64,000 nucleotides of DNA from Vacuolonema iberomarrocanum LEGE 07170. GTDB lineage: Bacteria > Cyanobacteriota > Cyanobacteriia > Elainellales > Elainellaceae. Shown here piece after piece: positions 28,401-35,931 of this stretch. Every line of letters begins with the position of its first letter. The stretch's first letter is position 1. The translations under genes and the position numbers were made by a program. Below the pieces are notes generated by a model. It had not been told where the DNA came from. It did not search any database and saw only the letters and a program-made list of their open reading frames with translations. The stretch lies in contig JADEXA010000003.1 of assembly GCA_015207365.1 (NCBI GenBank), positions 62,001-126,000 on the forward strand, written 5' to 3'.

Positions 28401-28618
28401 GCAATCTCGGATAACTCTTCTTCGAGCACGGTGGTCACGAGCGCTTCAACGCGCTCGGCGCTGGCACCTGGAAAGGCTGTTCTCACAATGGCTGTACGGG
28501 CAACCAGCTCAGGGTCTTCCTGACGTGGCAATGCCTGGTAAGAGGAGATACCCCAGCCAAGAATCAATATGACTGTGAGAATCAGTAAACGAATGTTGGT
28601 AAAAAATGGGCGAACCAT
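25430..28618 (-). CDS. RND-family efflux permease (AcrB-like superfamily)
   Basis: The 1062-residue protein has the RND layout: helix 1, a large periplasmic loop, helices 2-6, a sixth-to-seventh break near residue 500, helix 7, a second large loop, and helices 8-12. The N-terminal VRTAFPGASAERVEALVTTVLEEEL fits the porter domain. The proton-relay helix 4 reads GLLIDNAVVVVDEI, with Asp-Asn where AcrB has Asp-Asp. It works with the adaptor encoded at 28694 to expel toxic compounds; no TolC-type outer channel is in the window. Gap to the adaptor stop is 75 bases. Regulation is probably by the divergent TetR protein at 30342. Confidence 0.93.
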   Translation of the reverse strand: MVRPFFTNIRLLILTVILILGWGISSYQALPRQEDPELVARTAIVRTAFPGASAERVEALVTTVLEEELSEIAEIDVLSSTSRVGFSTVAVELADTVNNAQPIWSNVRDEMDDAAARFPAEALTPELDETNIKAYTTIASLTWNLPDDPNYAVLRRYAEELAVTMRGIQGTEEVEFFGTPNEEILVEIEASELVGVGLSPQQLANQVSLSDAKVSAGQLRSPEQNLAIEVESELETLEQIRQIPVQTGEGQFTRLSDIASVSRGVRYPLSNQAIISGKPAVVVGVMMQSGLRIDQWSAEVQRELDAFSDRLPQGVSLDVIFDQSSYVAHRISTLLANLVFGAILVVGVTLIGMGWRSAIVVGTALPLTIFAVFGWMTVFGVPIHQMSITGLIIALGLLIDNAVVVVDEIQVEMQHGRNPLHAVTATVRYLQVPLMASTLTTVMTFLPIYLLPGGAGEFVGSIALSVILSLISSLVISLTVIAALAGRMLGNSNQRYDAVRCKPHPSMREKIILLLMQPGAWWNDGFSSPRLGRLYRWSIGRVTARPLLAVALTMTVPLIGFISARTLENQFFPLLDRDQFHIEIEFSSQTAIAQTKAKVLQASEVIREHDNVDDIHWFVGESVPKFYYNLTVDRQNQPYYAQAMVQLKSDAGVDTLVKTLQTELDGLLPSARVIVQKFQQGPPYAAPVEMRIYGPDISELRRLGMDVRKILTTIPDVIQVRDDLTEGRPTLGLFVDNEQVQQAGLNNTAIAQQLAAYSEGVTGGAILESTENLPVRVRLTDTDRASLEALVSLDLRPDQTQDRAFRPTSALGEFELMPELAAIARRHEQRVNTIQAFITSGVLSETVLTALQERLEAENFELPPGYSYEFGGEYAERSTAVGNLMLYVPLLLLVMLTALVLSLESFRQTGIIAAVAVGSIGMALFSLKIFGSLLGFMAIVGTMGLVGIAINGAIIVLSALNQDPQAKYGDRQAVQDVVVKATRHVLTTTITTMVGFVPLLASGDPFWAPLAIAIAGGIGGSPILALYFTPAAYLLLQRRRSPSNHQPPNESTEPLSVEQFTM

Positions 28619-28693
28619 GGGAGTAGGGGGTGAGGGAGGGGATAGTAGTCTTGGGTTTTGGGTTTTGAGTTTTAAGTTCAGTAGTGCAACAAT

Positions 28694-30046
28694 TCAAAAT
28701 GACTGAACCGGTCGTACCTGTTGACCAGGCACCAATCGATGGGCTCCGTTGGCGACGATGCGATCGCCCGATTGGATGGTTCCGCGTACGAGGGCGCGCG
28801 CACTTTCCTGATGCAAAATCTCGACAGACTGGAGTTGTACCTCGTAGCGGTCTTCCTCTTCGGTCGGTACCAGCACATAGGCGCTCCACAGCCCCCGAAT
28901 GTCTTGGTTCAGGGCGGACGTAGGTAGCCAGATGCCATCTGTTGGAACTGTTTCGGCAATCTCAGCGCGTACCGTTTGACCGGGATTAATGTTGGAGACG
29001 GCGGTGCGGTCAAGCTGGAACAGCACAACCTGGGTACGGGTCTCAGGATCAACTTCGGGCAGCACAGCCGTGACGGTAGCGGTAAAGCTACTTGTGTCCA
29101 ATTGCACCGTTTGGCGATCGCCGATCTGAAGCTGACTGGCGATGGTGGTAGGCATACCAATTCGAGCTTCTGGTGTCGCATCTTCGACGAAACGAATGAC
29201 CGATTGACCCGCACCAACCACGGTGCCTTCATCGACTTCGCGGGAAGCAACGATACCTGCAAAGGGCGATCGCAGCGTACTTTTTTGGATATTGACATCA
29301 ACATCGGCGATCGCCGCATCGATCTGCTGCACCACGGCTCGCTGCGCCAGAATTTGCTCTTGACGTGTGCCATTTTGCAGTTCTTCTAGATTGCTGCGTG
29401 CCTGGTCTAACTGTGCTTGGAGAGAGCCTTGCCCATAGGTAAACTCGTCTAGCTCTTCAAGGGAAATCGCCCCTTGCTCATACAAATACTCTCGTCGCGA
29501 TCGCTGGGTGCGCTGGAGTGCCAAGTCCTGTTCAATTTGGCGAACAACGGCTTCGGCAGCGGCAATATCTTCTGCCCGTGGTCCTGCTTCGAGTTCCGCG
29601 AGTACGGCTAGGGCTTGAGCTTTGTCGGCTTCGAGTTGCTGAAGCTGGGTTTGTAGGTTGCTGGTATCAAGTTGTGCGAGCGGCGTGCCGATATCCACGC
29701 GATCGCCCTCTTGCACCAGCACCGACTCTAGCTGACCACTGCGCTCAAAGCCCAAATCACTCGATCGCAAAGCTGTAATTTCTCCGGTATAGGTTCGTGT
29801 TGTGTCGTAGCTGTTGACCGCTTGAACCCTCAGGGTTTCTACGGCTAGCTCTGCGGGCTCACTTGCCTCAGCGGTGCTAGCGTTCGAGCCAGCAAGCTGC
29901 GTTCTCACGATAGGAAGACCGACCAGGAGTAGAAGGGCGATCGCCCCCACTCCGATAGCGTGCTTTGGATACCGACGTATCGGTTTCAATATCTTTGAAG
30001 GGTGGAAGTCCTTGGCGGACTTGGAAGACGAAGAATGAGTAGTCAT
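28694..30046 (-). CDS. RND efflux periplasmic adaptor (membrane fusion protein, HlyD/AcrA-like)
   Basis: The 450-residue protein has a cytoplasmic basic start, one membrane anchor (IGVGAIALLLLVGLPIV, about residues 31-47), a split lipoyl domain (GFERSGQLESVLVQEGDRVDIG ... STLRSPFAGIVASREVDEGTVV) around a long coiled-coil hairpin rich in Gln/Glu (about 120-250), then beta-barrel and membrane-proximal domains ending with GDRIVANGAHRLVPGQQVRPV. It links the RND pump to an outer channel. AAGG precedes the ATG. The promoter region carries the palindromes described at 30077 and 30191. Confidence 0.93.
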   Translation of the reverse strand: MTTHSSSSKSAKDFHPSKILKPIRRYPKHAIGVGAIALLLLVGLPIVRTQLAGSNASTAEASEPAELAVETLRVQAVNSYDTTRTYTGEITALRSSDLGFERSGQLESVLVQEGDRVDIGTPLAQLDTSNLQTQLQQLEADKAQALAVLAELEAGPRAEDIAAAEAVVRQIEQDLALQRTQRSRREYLYEQGAISLEELDEFTYGQGSLQAQLDQARSNLEELQNGTRQEQILAQRAVVQQIDAAIADVDVNIQKSTLRSPFAGIVASREVDEGTVVGAGQSVIRFVEDATPEARIGMPTTIASQLQIGDRQTVQLDTSSFTATVTAVLPEVDPETRTQVVLFQLDRTAVSNINPGQTVRAEIAETVPTDGIWLPTSALNQDIRGLWSAYVLVPTEEEDRYEVQLQSVEILHQESARALVRGTIQSGDRIVANGAHRLVPGQQVRPVQSF

Positions 30047-30076
30047 AGGTAGCCTTACTAGAACAATGATTAGTTC

Positions 30077-30086
30077 AAACGTTTGT
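30077..30086. promoter_or_regulatory. Operator half-copy CAAACGTTTG in front of the RND adaptor gene
   Basis: A perfect 10-bp palindrome 31 bases upstream of the ATG at 30046. It shares the CAAACG/CGTTTG halves of the stronger sites at 30191-30242 but lacks the central TA pair, so it may be a weaker or steric site for the same regulator. Confidence 0.45.
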
Positions 30087-30190
30087 TTTACTCACCTTAG
30101 ATGAGTGTAAAATCTGGAAAGTCTCGCGCGGTACTCAAAAGCTAAGGAGACCAATCAGAAGCAAGTCACAAAAAGAATTAGGAGAGCCAC

Positions 30191-30242
30191 CTTTATTTCA
30201 AACGTACGTTTGATAGTATTAAAACGTACGTTTGAAATAAAG
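30191..30242. promoter_or_regulatory. Twin TetR operators inside a perfect 21-bp inverted repeat
   Basis: Two arms of 21 bases, 30191-30211 and 30222-30242, are exact reverse complements around the 10-base spacer GATAGTATTA. Each arm contains the self-complementary core AAACGTACGTTT, so the region offers two dimer sites in mirror order. It lies midway between the divergent adaptor (30046) and TetR (30342) genes. A TetR regulator binding here would shut both promoters. Confidence 0.75.
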
Positions 30243-30321
30243 GCAAGACCTCTGAATAGCTAAATTGCTTAAGAGTTTATGAAATCAACCGTTTCAGAGG
30301 ATGTTCACGTAATATAGAAAT

Positions 30322-30337
30322 TGTTCGTACGTTTGAA
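30322..30337. promoter_or_regulatory. Degenerate third operator next to the TetR start
   Basis: TTCGTACGTTTGAA at about 30324-30337 keeps the centre and right half of the operator TCAAACGTACGTTTGA; the left half is lost. It ends five bases before the ATG at 30342, where a bound repressor would block the ribosome site or early transcription of the regulator gene. Confidence 0.4.
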
Positions 30338-30341
30338 TAGA

Positions 30342-30968
30342 ATGAGCAACGCAACCACGATCGATACCAAGACCCAAATCCTCGACGTTGCCGAGCGCCT
30401 CATCGCAGAAAGAGGCTTCTCAGCGACGACGCTCCGCAATATCGTCAGTGAAGCAGATGTCAACTTGGCTGCCGTTCACTACCACTTTGGTTCGAAGGAA
30501 GAGTTATTGCGGGCGGTGGTGCATCGTATGGCTGCCCCTATCATCAAGCGCCAACTTGAGATGCTGAATCGACTGAAGGCCAAGACGGATACGCCTTCAG
30601 TCGAGGATATATTAACGGCGTTTTTAACCCCCCCGTTCGAGTTAATAGCCGGGGATGAGCGAAATGGAATGCTGCGAGCGCGGTTTATGGGACGTTGCCA
30701 GAGTGAGCCAGAGCCGGTACAGGGCATTGCTCGTGGGGAATTTAGTTCGAGTCTTGAGCCGTTTTTGGATATCTTGCAACGAGTCCTGCCCGAGCAGTCG
30801 CGATCGCAACTCAATTGGAAAATGGACTTAGTGGTTGCAAGCTTAATTCGGGTTCAGATCAAGGCAGATACCCCCAACGCCTTACTGAAAAGTAGCCAAT
30901 CACAGGATATTCAAAATACGATTGCAAAACTTGTAACGTTTTTGGCCGGTGGTATGAAACAGGCATGA
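30342..30968 (+). CDS. TetR-family regulator of the RND operon (CerR/YbiH-like C-terminus)
   Basis: From the ATG at 30342 the protein has 208 residues. The N-terminal HTH reads RGFSATTLRNIVSEADVNLAAVHYHFGSKEELLRAVV, and the phrase AAVHYHFGSKE with a Pro/Arg-rich follow-up fits the TetR branch that carries a DUF1956-type ligand domain. A TTG at 30321 is also open but would lie in the operator. It is divergent from the adaptor-permease-ATPase run, with palindromic operators between, so it is most likely their repressor and its own. The inducer is unknown, probably a toxic hydrophobic compound. Confidence 0.88.
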   Translation: MSNATTIDTKTQILDVAERLIAERGFSATTLRNIVSEADVNLAAVHYHFGSKEELLRAVVHRMAAPIIKRQLEMLNRLKAKTDTPSVEDILTAFLTPPFELIAGDERNGMLRARFMGRCQSEPEPVQGIARGEFSSSLEPFLDILQRVLPEQSRSQLNWKMDLVVASLIRVQIKADTPNALLKSSQSQDIQNTIAKLVTFLAGGMKQA

Positions 30969-31062
30969 TTCAGAGCAAAGACCTAAACATGTAACAAGAC
31001 CCACTGACGAAGACCCATGCCCACATCAATAGCAATCGCTCTCCATTGGTATAAAAATAAGA

Positions 31063-31150
31063 GGCGTTGCAGAATCCAAGAATGGTTTTTTCTGAGAAGG
31101 CGCATAGTACTCTCCTTCTCAGAAAAAATGTCCCCTTAATCAGCACTGCC
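31063..31150. mobile_element. Hairpin element family B, copy 2 (88 bp)
   Basis: Ends GGCGTTGCAGAATCC and AATCAGCACTGCC; the stem pairs TTTTTTCTGAGAAGG with CCTTCTCAGAAAAAA. Flanking octamers AAATAAGA (31055-31062) and AAGTGAGA (31151-31158) agree in 6 of 8 bases, a worn 8-bp target duplication like those of copies 3 and 4. It separates two convergent genes. Confidence 0.75.
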
Positions 31151-31175
31151 AAGTGAGACTATACTCACCTTTCTA

Positions 31176-32264
31176 CTAGAAGTTAACTAACGGAACGAAG
31201 CCTGCTTCTTGGATCAGGGACTGGCCTTCACGGGTCAATAACAACTCTGCATAGATTTGACCAGATAATTGGTCAGCCGTATTGCCTTCTTTAGCAATCA
31301 CGAATAGTCGCCGTGTGAGTGGATATTGGCCTGATTGGAGGGCCGCTTCATGAAGCTGGTTGCGCTTTTCTGGGCACTCCTCAGGAGGAATCCACTCGCC
31401 TGCATAAGGAGCAATGAGTCTCTCCGATTCACGGGCAATTTTTAGCGGTTTGACACTGCATTGGCCAATCAAGTTGCGAGCGGAGGCCAAGTAAATAGCC
31501 CCACGATCTGCGGGCGCAGCGCTATTGATTTGCTGAATTGCCTCAGTTGGGGTTGCAATGGGTTGTACATTGTCGGCAAAGTCGTCTTGTTCTGCAAAAA
31601 AGTCTTCCCGCAGGATCGTTGGCGCTCCACTATCGAGGGGGGCCGTGAATGGTTTTATCGTTATATCTGGACCGCCTAGTTCTTGCCAGTTAGTAATTCT
31701 CCCAATGTAAATTTGAATGAGTTGCTGAATCGTTAAACCATCAATAGGCAAGTCGGGATGAACAACTACGGCGATCGCGTCTAGAGCGACTGGAATCTGC
31801 TCAAGTTGAATGCCTCGCTGCGCCGCAGCTACCAGCTCCTCATCTCGAATCGGACGAGAAGAATGGGCGAAAGATGTTTTGCCTTTGATTAACATCTCGA
31901 TGCCATTGCCAGAACCGGGGGGTTCGACAGGATCTTGTATGTAAGTGATTTGAAAACCAGGTACAGTCTCATTGATTCGAGCATCGGTTAGCTCACGAAT
32001 CGCCGCCCAAGTCGTACTCCCTCCATAGAACCAGTTACCTGCTGGAATGTCTTGGCTGGTGCCAAATTCAGCAAAAGTGAGTGCCCTAGCGGGGGTATCT
32101 GCTCCGGAGGGCTCTGTGTCAGGATCATTAGCCTGTGAGATGACGAATTGCAATAATATTTCTGGAGGTAAAGTGTTTAGTGCCTGGAAACCTATAGCGA
32201 TCAACATGGTTATTGCTGCCAAAAACGATGAAATAAATCCTCGGGTTTCATTACGGTTAGCCAT
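31176..32264 (-). CDS. PstS-like periplasmic substrate-binding protein
   Basis: The ATG at 32264 (MANRNETRG) follows AAAGGAG and gives 362 residues; upstream starts lack a site. A membrane anchor or signal (FLAAITMLIAIGFQAL) is followed by a two-lobe binding protein of the phosphate type: YGGSTTWAAIR, SGNGIEMLIKGKTSFAHSSRPI (ligand loop), IPVALDAIAVVVHPDLPI, and DSGAPTILREDFF. These loops match the PstS family, which binds phosphate for the PstCAB transporter, but no pst transporter gene is here. The protein is very similar, about two residues in three over the readable blocks, to the C-terminal domain of the CHAT protein at 33725, so one arose from the other. Confidence 0.85.
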   Translation of the reverse strand: MANRNETRGFISSFLAAITMLIAIGFQALNTLPPEILLQFVISQANDPDTEPSGADTPARALTFAEFGTSQDIPAGNWFYGGSTTWAAIRELTDARINETVPGFQITYIQDPVEPPGSGNGIEMLIKGKTSFAHSSRPIRDEELVAAAQRGIQLEQIPVALDAIAVVVHPDLPIDGLTIQQLIQIYIGRITNWQELGGPDITIKPFTAPLDSGAPTILREDFFAEQDDFADNVQPIATPTEAIQQINSAAPADRGAIYLASARNLIGQCSVKPLKIARESERLIAPYAGEWIPPEECPEKRNQLHEAALQSGQYPLTRRLFVIAKEGNTADQLSGQIYAELLLTREGQSLIQEAGFVPLVNF

Positions 32265-32387
32265 GACTTGTATTCTCCTTTTAGAGGGGATGATTTTTGT
32301 TGTCAAAATTTAATAAGTCTTGATGATTTTATGGTCAGAATTTCAGTTATCCTTAGAGCCTTTAAATGACTCGTTTTGTGATTGAAA

Positions 32388-33236
32388 TTAAGACGCTACG
32401 TATCCGAATAATGAATTCGGTATCAGCTTGAAAAGGTTAATGCCATAAGATATGCATTCAGCGAGTAATAATGAGGCCAGACCACAGCGTATAATTCCAT
32501 CTCGAAGTCCCGCTCCACCAATGCTCAAAACTTCACCCAATAACTTCTTCTGAGCTTCTTTTAGATGCAATAAGTCGGCTCCAATCAAAGTTCCAAGCAC
32601 ACTTCCTGCAAAGGCAATGGAAGCGGCTGAGCCCTCAGCTTCTGACAAGACTTGTAGGGCAGATAGGGCAGAAAGAATGGCGACAATCCAAAATTGATGC
32701 CACTTAAGACAAATGCCTATGCCAGGAATGATAGTGGCAAAAAGGTAACTTGCTGAGGCTGTAATTGCTGTAACTATTAGTATAGAAGTTGGTGAGTTAC
32801 GACTGAACTGGTACAGTGCGATCGCAATCGGAACTAACGCACCTCCTAAGTTGATCGCTACGCAAAGGTGAGGTTGAAATGTCTTTCCGTAGGAAGGGCT
32901 GTTCTTTTTAATGAGCCAAAGAGGGTACAACTCATAGAACTTTAGTTCAGTGGATTTTAACGACATCACCATATACAAGGGAATGTGTATCCAGCAGCAG
33001 CAGAATCCTAAGATATATAGCGCTACTCCAAGATGAATATTGATACCCAATTCACGCATGGAAATTGCAAAGAGGAAACAAAATAGCTTTATTCTGAGAT
33101 AGATGGGACCTGCAATGAACAACAAAACAACTACAACAAACAAAATTATTAGTAGTGTGGCAAGATAAGGGTTGCCTGTCTTCACTGAAATATTGGATAC
33201 GCGAATACTCATCTCTTGTATTCTTTTTAGATTCAT
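32388..33236 (-). CDS. DUF1614-like membrane protein
   Basis: The ATG at 33236 follows AAAGGGG at 9 bases and gives 282 residues. It has about seven hydrophobic helices. NLGGALVPIAIALYQF, PGIGICLKWHQFW and GTLIGADLLHLKEAQKKLLGEVLSIGGAGLRDGI match the DUF1614 pattern (GGALIP..., GADL, SIGGAG-x-DGI). The family is uncharacterised. It stands between the PstS-like gene (123 bases downstream) and the CHAT gene, all on one strand, and could be part of the same functional group. A possible low-complexity insertion, LSEAEGSAAS, interrupts the fifth helix region. Confidence 0.7.
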   Translation of the reverse strand: MNLKRIQEMSIRVSNISVKTGNPYLATLLIILFVVVVLLFIAGPIYLRIKLFCFLFAISMRELGINIHLGVALYILGFCCCWIHIPLYMVMSLKSTELKFYELYPLWLIKKNSPSYGKTFQPHLCVAINLGGALVPIAIALYQFSRNSPTSILIVTAITASASYLFATIIPGIGICLKWHQFWIVAILSALSALQVLSEAEGSAASIAFAGSVLGTLIGADLLHLKEAQKKLLGEVLSIGGAGLRDGIIRCGLASLLLAECISYGINLFKLIPNSLFGYVAS

Positions 33237-33405
33237 GGTTTTACGCCCCTTTATTCCTTTCATTGGGACTATCGGAAAAAGAAGACGAACTTATGCGCTT
33301 GTTTGCAGAACTTCATAAAATATCTGCTGTTAGATATTGCCCTTAATCTATAGTAGATTCAAGGCCGATTTAGCCCCTTGTATTGATCTAAAGGGTCAGA
33401 AGTTA

Positions 33406-33608
33406 TATCAAGTCTGGTTAATACCAATTCAACAAAAATCAAAACCAGATAATTTTTTGAGAGTCATGCAGTGCAAGGCTTTCAAAAAATTATCTGTAGT
33501 AGATTTTTGGCAAATTTGTATAAGCAGCCGTAAAATCCAAATATCATTTTCGCCCAATGCAATACATTGGGCGAAAATGATATTTGGGTTCTTCAACCGG
33601 GTTTGATA
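33406..33608. mobile_element. Hairpin element family A, copy 4, interrupted by element F1
   Basis: The outer ends TATCAAGTCTGG and CCGGGTTTGATA are those of family A. The left end is parted from its stem by about 100 bases of foreign sequence (F1), after which AGCAGCCGTAAAATCC resumes. Without the insert the unit is again about 101 bp. The stem reads ATATCATTTTCGCCCAATG with its exact complement, unlike the other A copies, so the stem has changed on both arms together. Confidence 0.75.
33422..33520. mobile_element. Hairpin element family F, copy 1, nested in A4 (about 99 bp)
   Basis: Inverted ends TACCAATTCAACAAAAATC and, on the other strand, TACAAATTTGCCAAAAATC agree in 15 of 19 bases. The centre pairs ATAATTTTTTGA with the A/T-rich complement around TGCAGTGCAAGGC. 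TA at both ends suggests TA-type insertion as in IS630/Tc1-related MITEs (inferred). A related hairpin is at 56824. Confidence 0.6.
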
Positions 33609-33693
33609 TTACGCAAGTTTTGCGTAATCCTGAAGAACTTTGTCGATTTTGTGGCCGCGTCGCGGCCACAAAATCGACAAAATGTGTAAGTCC
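33609..33693. mobile_element. Hairpin element family E, copy 1
   Basis: The right end TGTGTAAGTCC is the family-E end (GGACTTACGCA read inversely). The central palindrome GATTTTGTGGCCGCG/CGCGGCCACAAAATC is shared with copy 2 at 43545. It touches the right end of element A4. It lies just downstream of the CHAT gene's stop. Confidence 0.65.
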
Positions 33694-33724
33694 TAAGGTC
33701 CTAAATTTTGCCTGAGAATGCTAG

Positions 33725-35827
33725 TTAAAATGACCGGAGGGGGATAAATCCAGCTTCTCTGATCAAGGATTGTCCCTCATCACTAAGTAGCAGATCGGCG
33801 TAAGTTTCGCCGACGCGGGCATCAGTAGACTCTCCATCTTTAGTAATTAAAAATAATCTTCGTACCAGAGGGTATTGGCCAGACTGAATAGCTGCTTCAT
33901 TCAGTTCATTGCGCTGCTCTGGACAGTTCTCTGGAGAGATAAGTTCCCCTGTGTAGGGAGCTACAAAATTGTTGCTAGAAGCAGCGATTGCGAGGGGCTT
34001 CACACTACATTGCCCAATTAAGTTACGGGCTGAAGCCATATAAATACCACCCGTATCGGAGTCATTAGCCGGGTTGCCCACCCGCTGCATAGCTTCACTC
34101 GGAGTATTGGTCGGCTGTACCCTCTCATCAAAGTCTTGGCCTTCAGCGAAAAAATCACTCCGAAAAATCGTGGGGGCTCCGCTATTAAACGGCGCCGTGT
34201 AAGGAAGAATGGGTAGATCTGGACCACCCAGGGCTTGCCAATTAGTCAAATCCCCCGTGTAGATATCAATGAGTTGGTCAATAGTCAACTGATCGATGGG
34301 TAGGTCAGGATGAACGACAACTGCGATCGCATCATACGCCACAGGGATTTGCCTCAGCTGAATTCCGCGTCGAGTGGCACTTTCATATTCTTCATCCCGA
34401 ATCGGGCGAGAGGAATGGGCAAAGGAAATTCTGCCTCTAATCAGCATGTCGATTCCATTGCCAGAACTGGGTGGGTTAACGGGGTCTTGAATGTAATTGA
34501 GTTGCAACTCGGGAATCGTTTCATTGATCTGAGTATCGACGATATTGCGGATAGCAGCCCAAGTAGTACTGCCACCATAAAACCAGTTTCCGGAAGGAGT
34601 GGTTTGCTCGGCAGCGATCTCCGCGAAGGTTCGATAGGTAGAAGATTGAAGTTCAGCTTCTGGTTCGGGAAGCGGCTGTTGCCCTTGCCACAAACGACCT
34701 CCTCCTATGATAGCCAGGCTTAAGATGAGGCAACTTGCGATCGCCGCTACAATTTTCGTTGGCTTCTTCTTCTGAGTCGTTTGGGGCCACACCAGTGGAA
34801 TTACAGCCGGATTTTGACAGGCAATCGGTAGCCAAGAAGCACAAGGGAAGTGATTCTCAAGACCCTGAAGTTGTTCCCTAGCTTTTCTAACCGCTAAGTC
34901 TAGGGACTCCCCAGCGGAGAATTCTGCCAGAAAGTACCTCAGAAATTTGTGAGCCACTGGATCTGGCACAGGTTCCCGCATGACGATCATCTGTGACAGT
35001 TGAGCTTCTGCAAGGGTTGGCACGAGCCCCAACCCACTGCACGAGTTAAAAATGGCCAGTTTTAGCCCATGCTTGACCGCAGCCTGCAACGCATATCGTA
35101 GCTGATTGAGCGATAGGCTCTCTGTCTCATTAATCGCAAGTTCTCCGCCGTTTGTCCCGCTGTGTCCGTGCCCTGCAAAAAATAAAATATCCCAAGAATC
35201 ATTCCACAGGGCTTCGTTCAAAGCCTGCCGCTGAGGCTGCCGCAACAGGGTAAATTTTGCTTGAGGAAACTCATTCAGCATCTCCCAATCTTGCTGTAAA
35301 TCAAGTCCATTGGCACTTCCTAGAACAGCTAGAATCCGAACGGAATTTTTGAGCGGCGGACATGGTGGTGCATAATCACTGCCCAGCACTAGTTCAAGGT
35401 TGGGCCGCTTCGCAATCAAGCTCCAGAAATGCCAAGGAAGCTTCCTTAATAGCTCGTCCTCAGACTGTAGAACGATTTGCGCGCGTTCATCTCGATGGAT
35501 TTCTTCCTGAATATGTTCTTTTAGATCTCGGATCGCAGGTTGCTTAAACCAAGCTTTGAGAGCAAGTTCGAGCCTATGAGCATTGGCTTCACAGGCTTCA
35601 ACATAGGACACATTAGTTACTTGGGGCGGAACGCGAATTCTCATTCCACCGGATTGGCTGTAAACCGACTGCCACTGTTCATATAACTGAGGGAGTTCTG
35701 AGTTAGCGGGTAGGCTGCCCTGCCTTTCAACATGGGGTAATTTTCCCTCATCACTAATCTGCAACGTTACAGGAAAGCCTTGGTCAAAACTGCCGTTACC
35801 AACTTTCAAGACAACTAGCTTGGTCAT
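33725..35827 (-). CDS. CHAT peptidase - transmembrane - PstS-like binding domain fusion
   Basis: The 700-residue protein has three parts. Residues 1-345: a cyanobacterial CHAT module starting MTKLVVLKVGNGSFDQGF, with the caspase-like dyad His220 in FFAGHGHSG and Cys263 in FNSCSGLG. Residues about 358-380: one membrane span (IVAAIASCLILSLAIIGGG) after a KKKPTK patch, which by the positive-inside rule puts CHAT in the cytoplasm. Residues about 400-700: a periplasmic PstS-like domain with YGGSTTWAAIR, SGNGIDMLIRGRISFAHSSRPI and NSGAPTIFRSDFF, a close paralogue of the protein at 31176. The design suggests that ligand binding outside sets peptidase activity inside. The DUF1822 and sigma genes lie just upstream on the same strand. 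The family calls are firm; the signalling role is inference. Confidence 0.9.
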   Translation of the reverse strand: MTKLVVLKVGNGSFDQGFPVTLQISDEGKLPHVERQGSLPANSELPQLYEQWQSVYSQSGGMRIRVPPQVTNVSYVEACEANAHRLELALKAWFKQPAIRDLKEHIQEEIHRDERAQIVLQSEDELLRKLPWHFWSLIAKRPNLELVLGSDYAPPCPPLKNSVRILAVLGSANGLDLQQDWEMLNEFPQAKFTLLRQPQRQALNEALWNDSWDILFFAGHGHSGTNGGELAINETESLSLNQLRYALQAAVKHGLKLAIFNSCSGLGLVPTLAEAQLSQMIVMREPVPDPVAHKFLRYFLAEFSAGESLDLAVRKAREQLQGLENHFPCASWLPIACQNPAVIPLVWPQTTQKKKPTKIVAAIASCLILSLAIIGGGRLWQGQQPLPEPEAELQSSTYRTFAEIAAEQTTPSGNWFYGGSTTWAAIRNIVDTQINETIPELQLNYIQDPVNPPSSGNGIDMLIRGRISFAHSSRPIRDEEYESATRRGIQLRQIPVAYDAIAVVVHPDLPIDQLTIDQLIDIYTGDLTNWQALGGPDLPILPYTAPFNSGAPTIFRSDFFAEGQDFDERVQPTNTPSEAMQRVGNPANDSDTGGIYMASARNLIGQCSVKPLAIAASSNNFVAPYTGELISPENCPEQRNELNEAAIQSGQYPLVRRLFLITKDGESTDARVGETYADLLLSDEGQSLIREAGFIPLRSF

Positions 35828-35931
35828 GATTGGAAAGACTGTATGGTGAATGGCCGGGGATCAATCAAACAATCGAGTCTCGCAGCAAGTTTGTATTAGG
35901 CGGCTAAATGTCATTCAGGTATAACGTCCAA

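Larger units (their letters stand above)
33237..33724. other. Intergenic stretch of 488 bases made mostly of nested hairpin elements
   Basis: It contains element A4 split by F1 (33406-33608) and element E1 abutting it (33609-33693). The first 160 bases next to the DUF1614 gene are AT-rich and may carry its promoter. The open frame over 33337-33606 runs through the elements and is not a gene. Confidence 0.55.

Noticed and set aside
31176..32264. Calling this gene pstS of a phosphate transporter
   Set aside because: No pstC, pstA or pstB is nearby and its closest relative is the CHAT receptor domain, so a transport role is not supported.
33337..33606. 89-residue plus-strand frame
   Set aside because: It reads through the nested A4/F1 elements and has no ribosome site or coding character.
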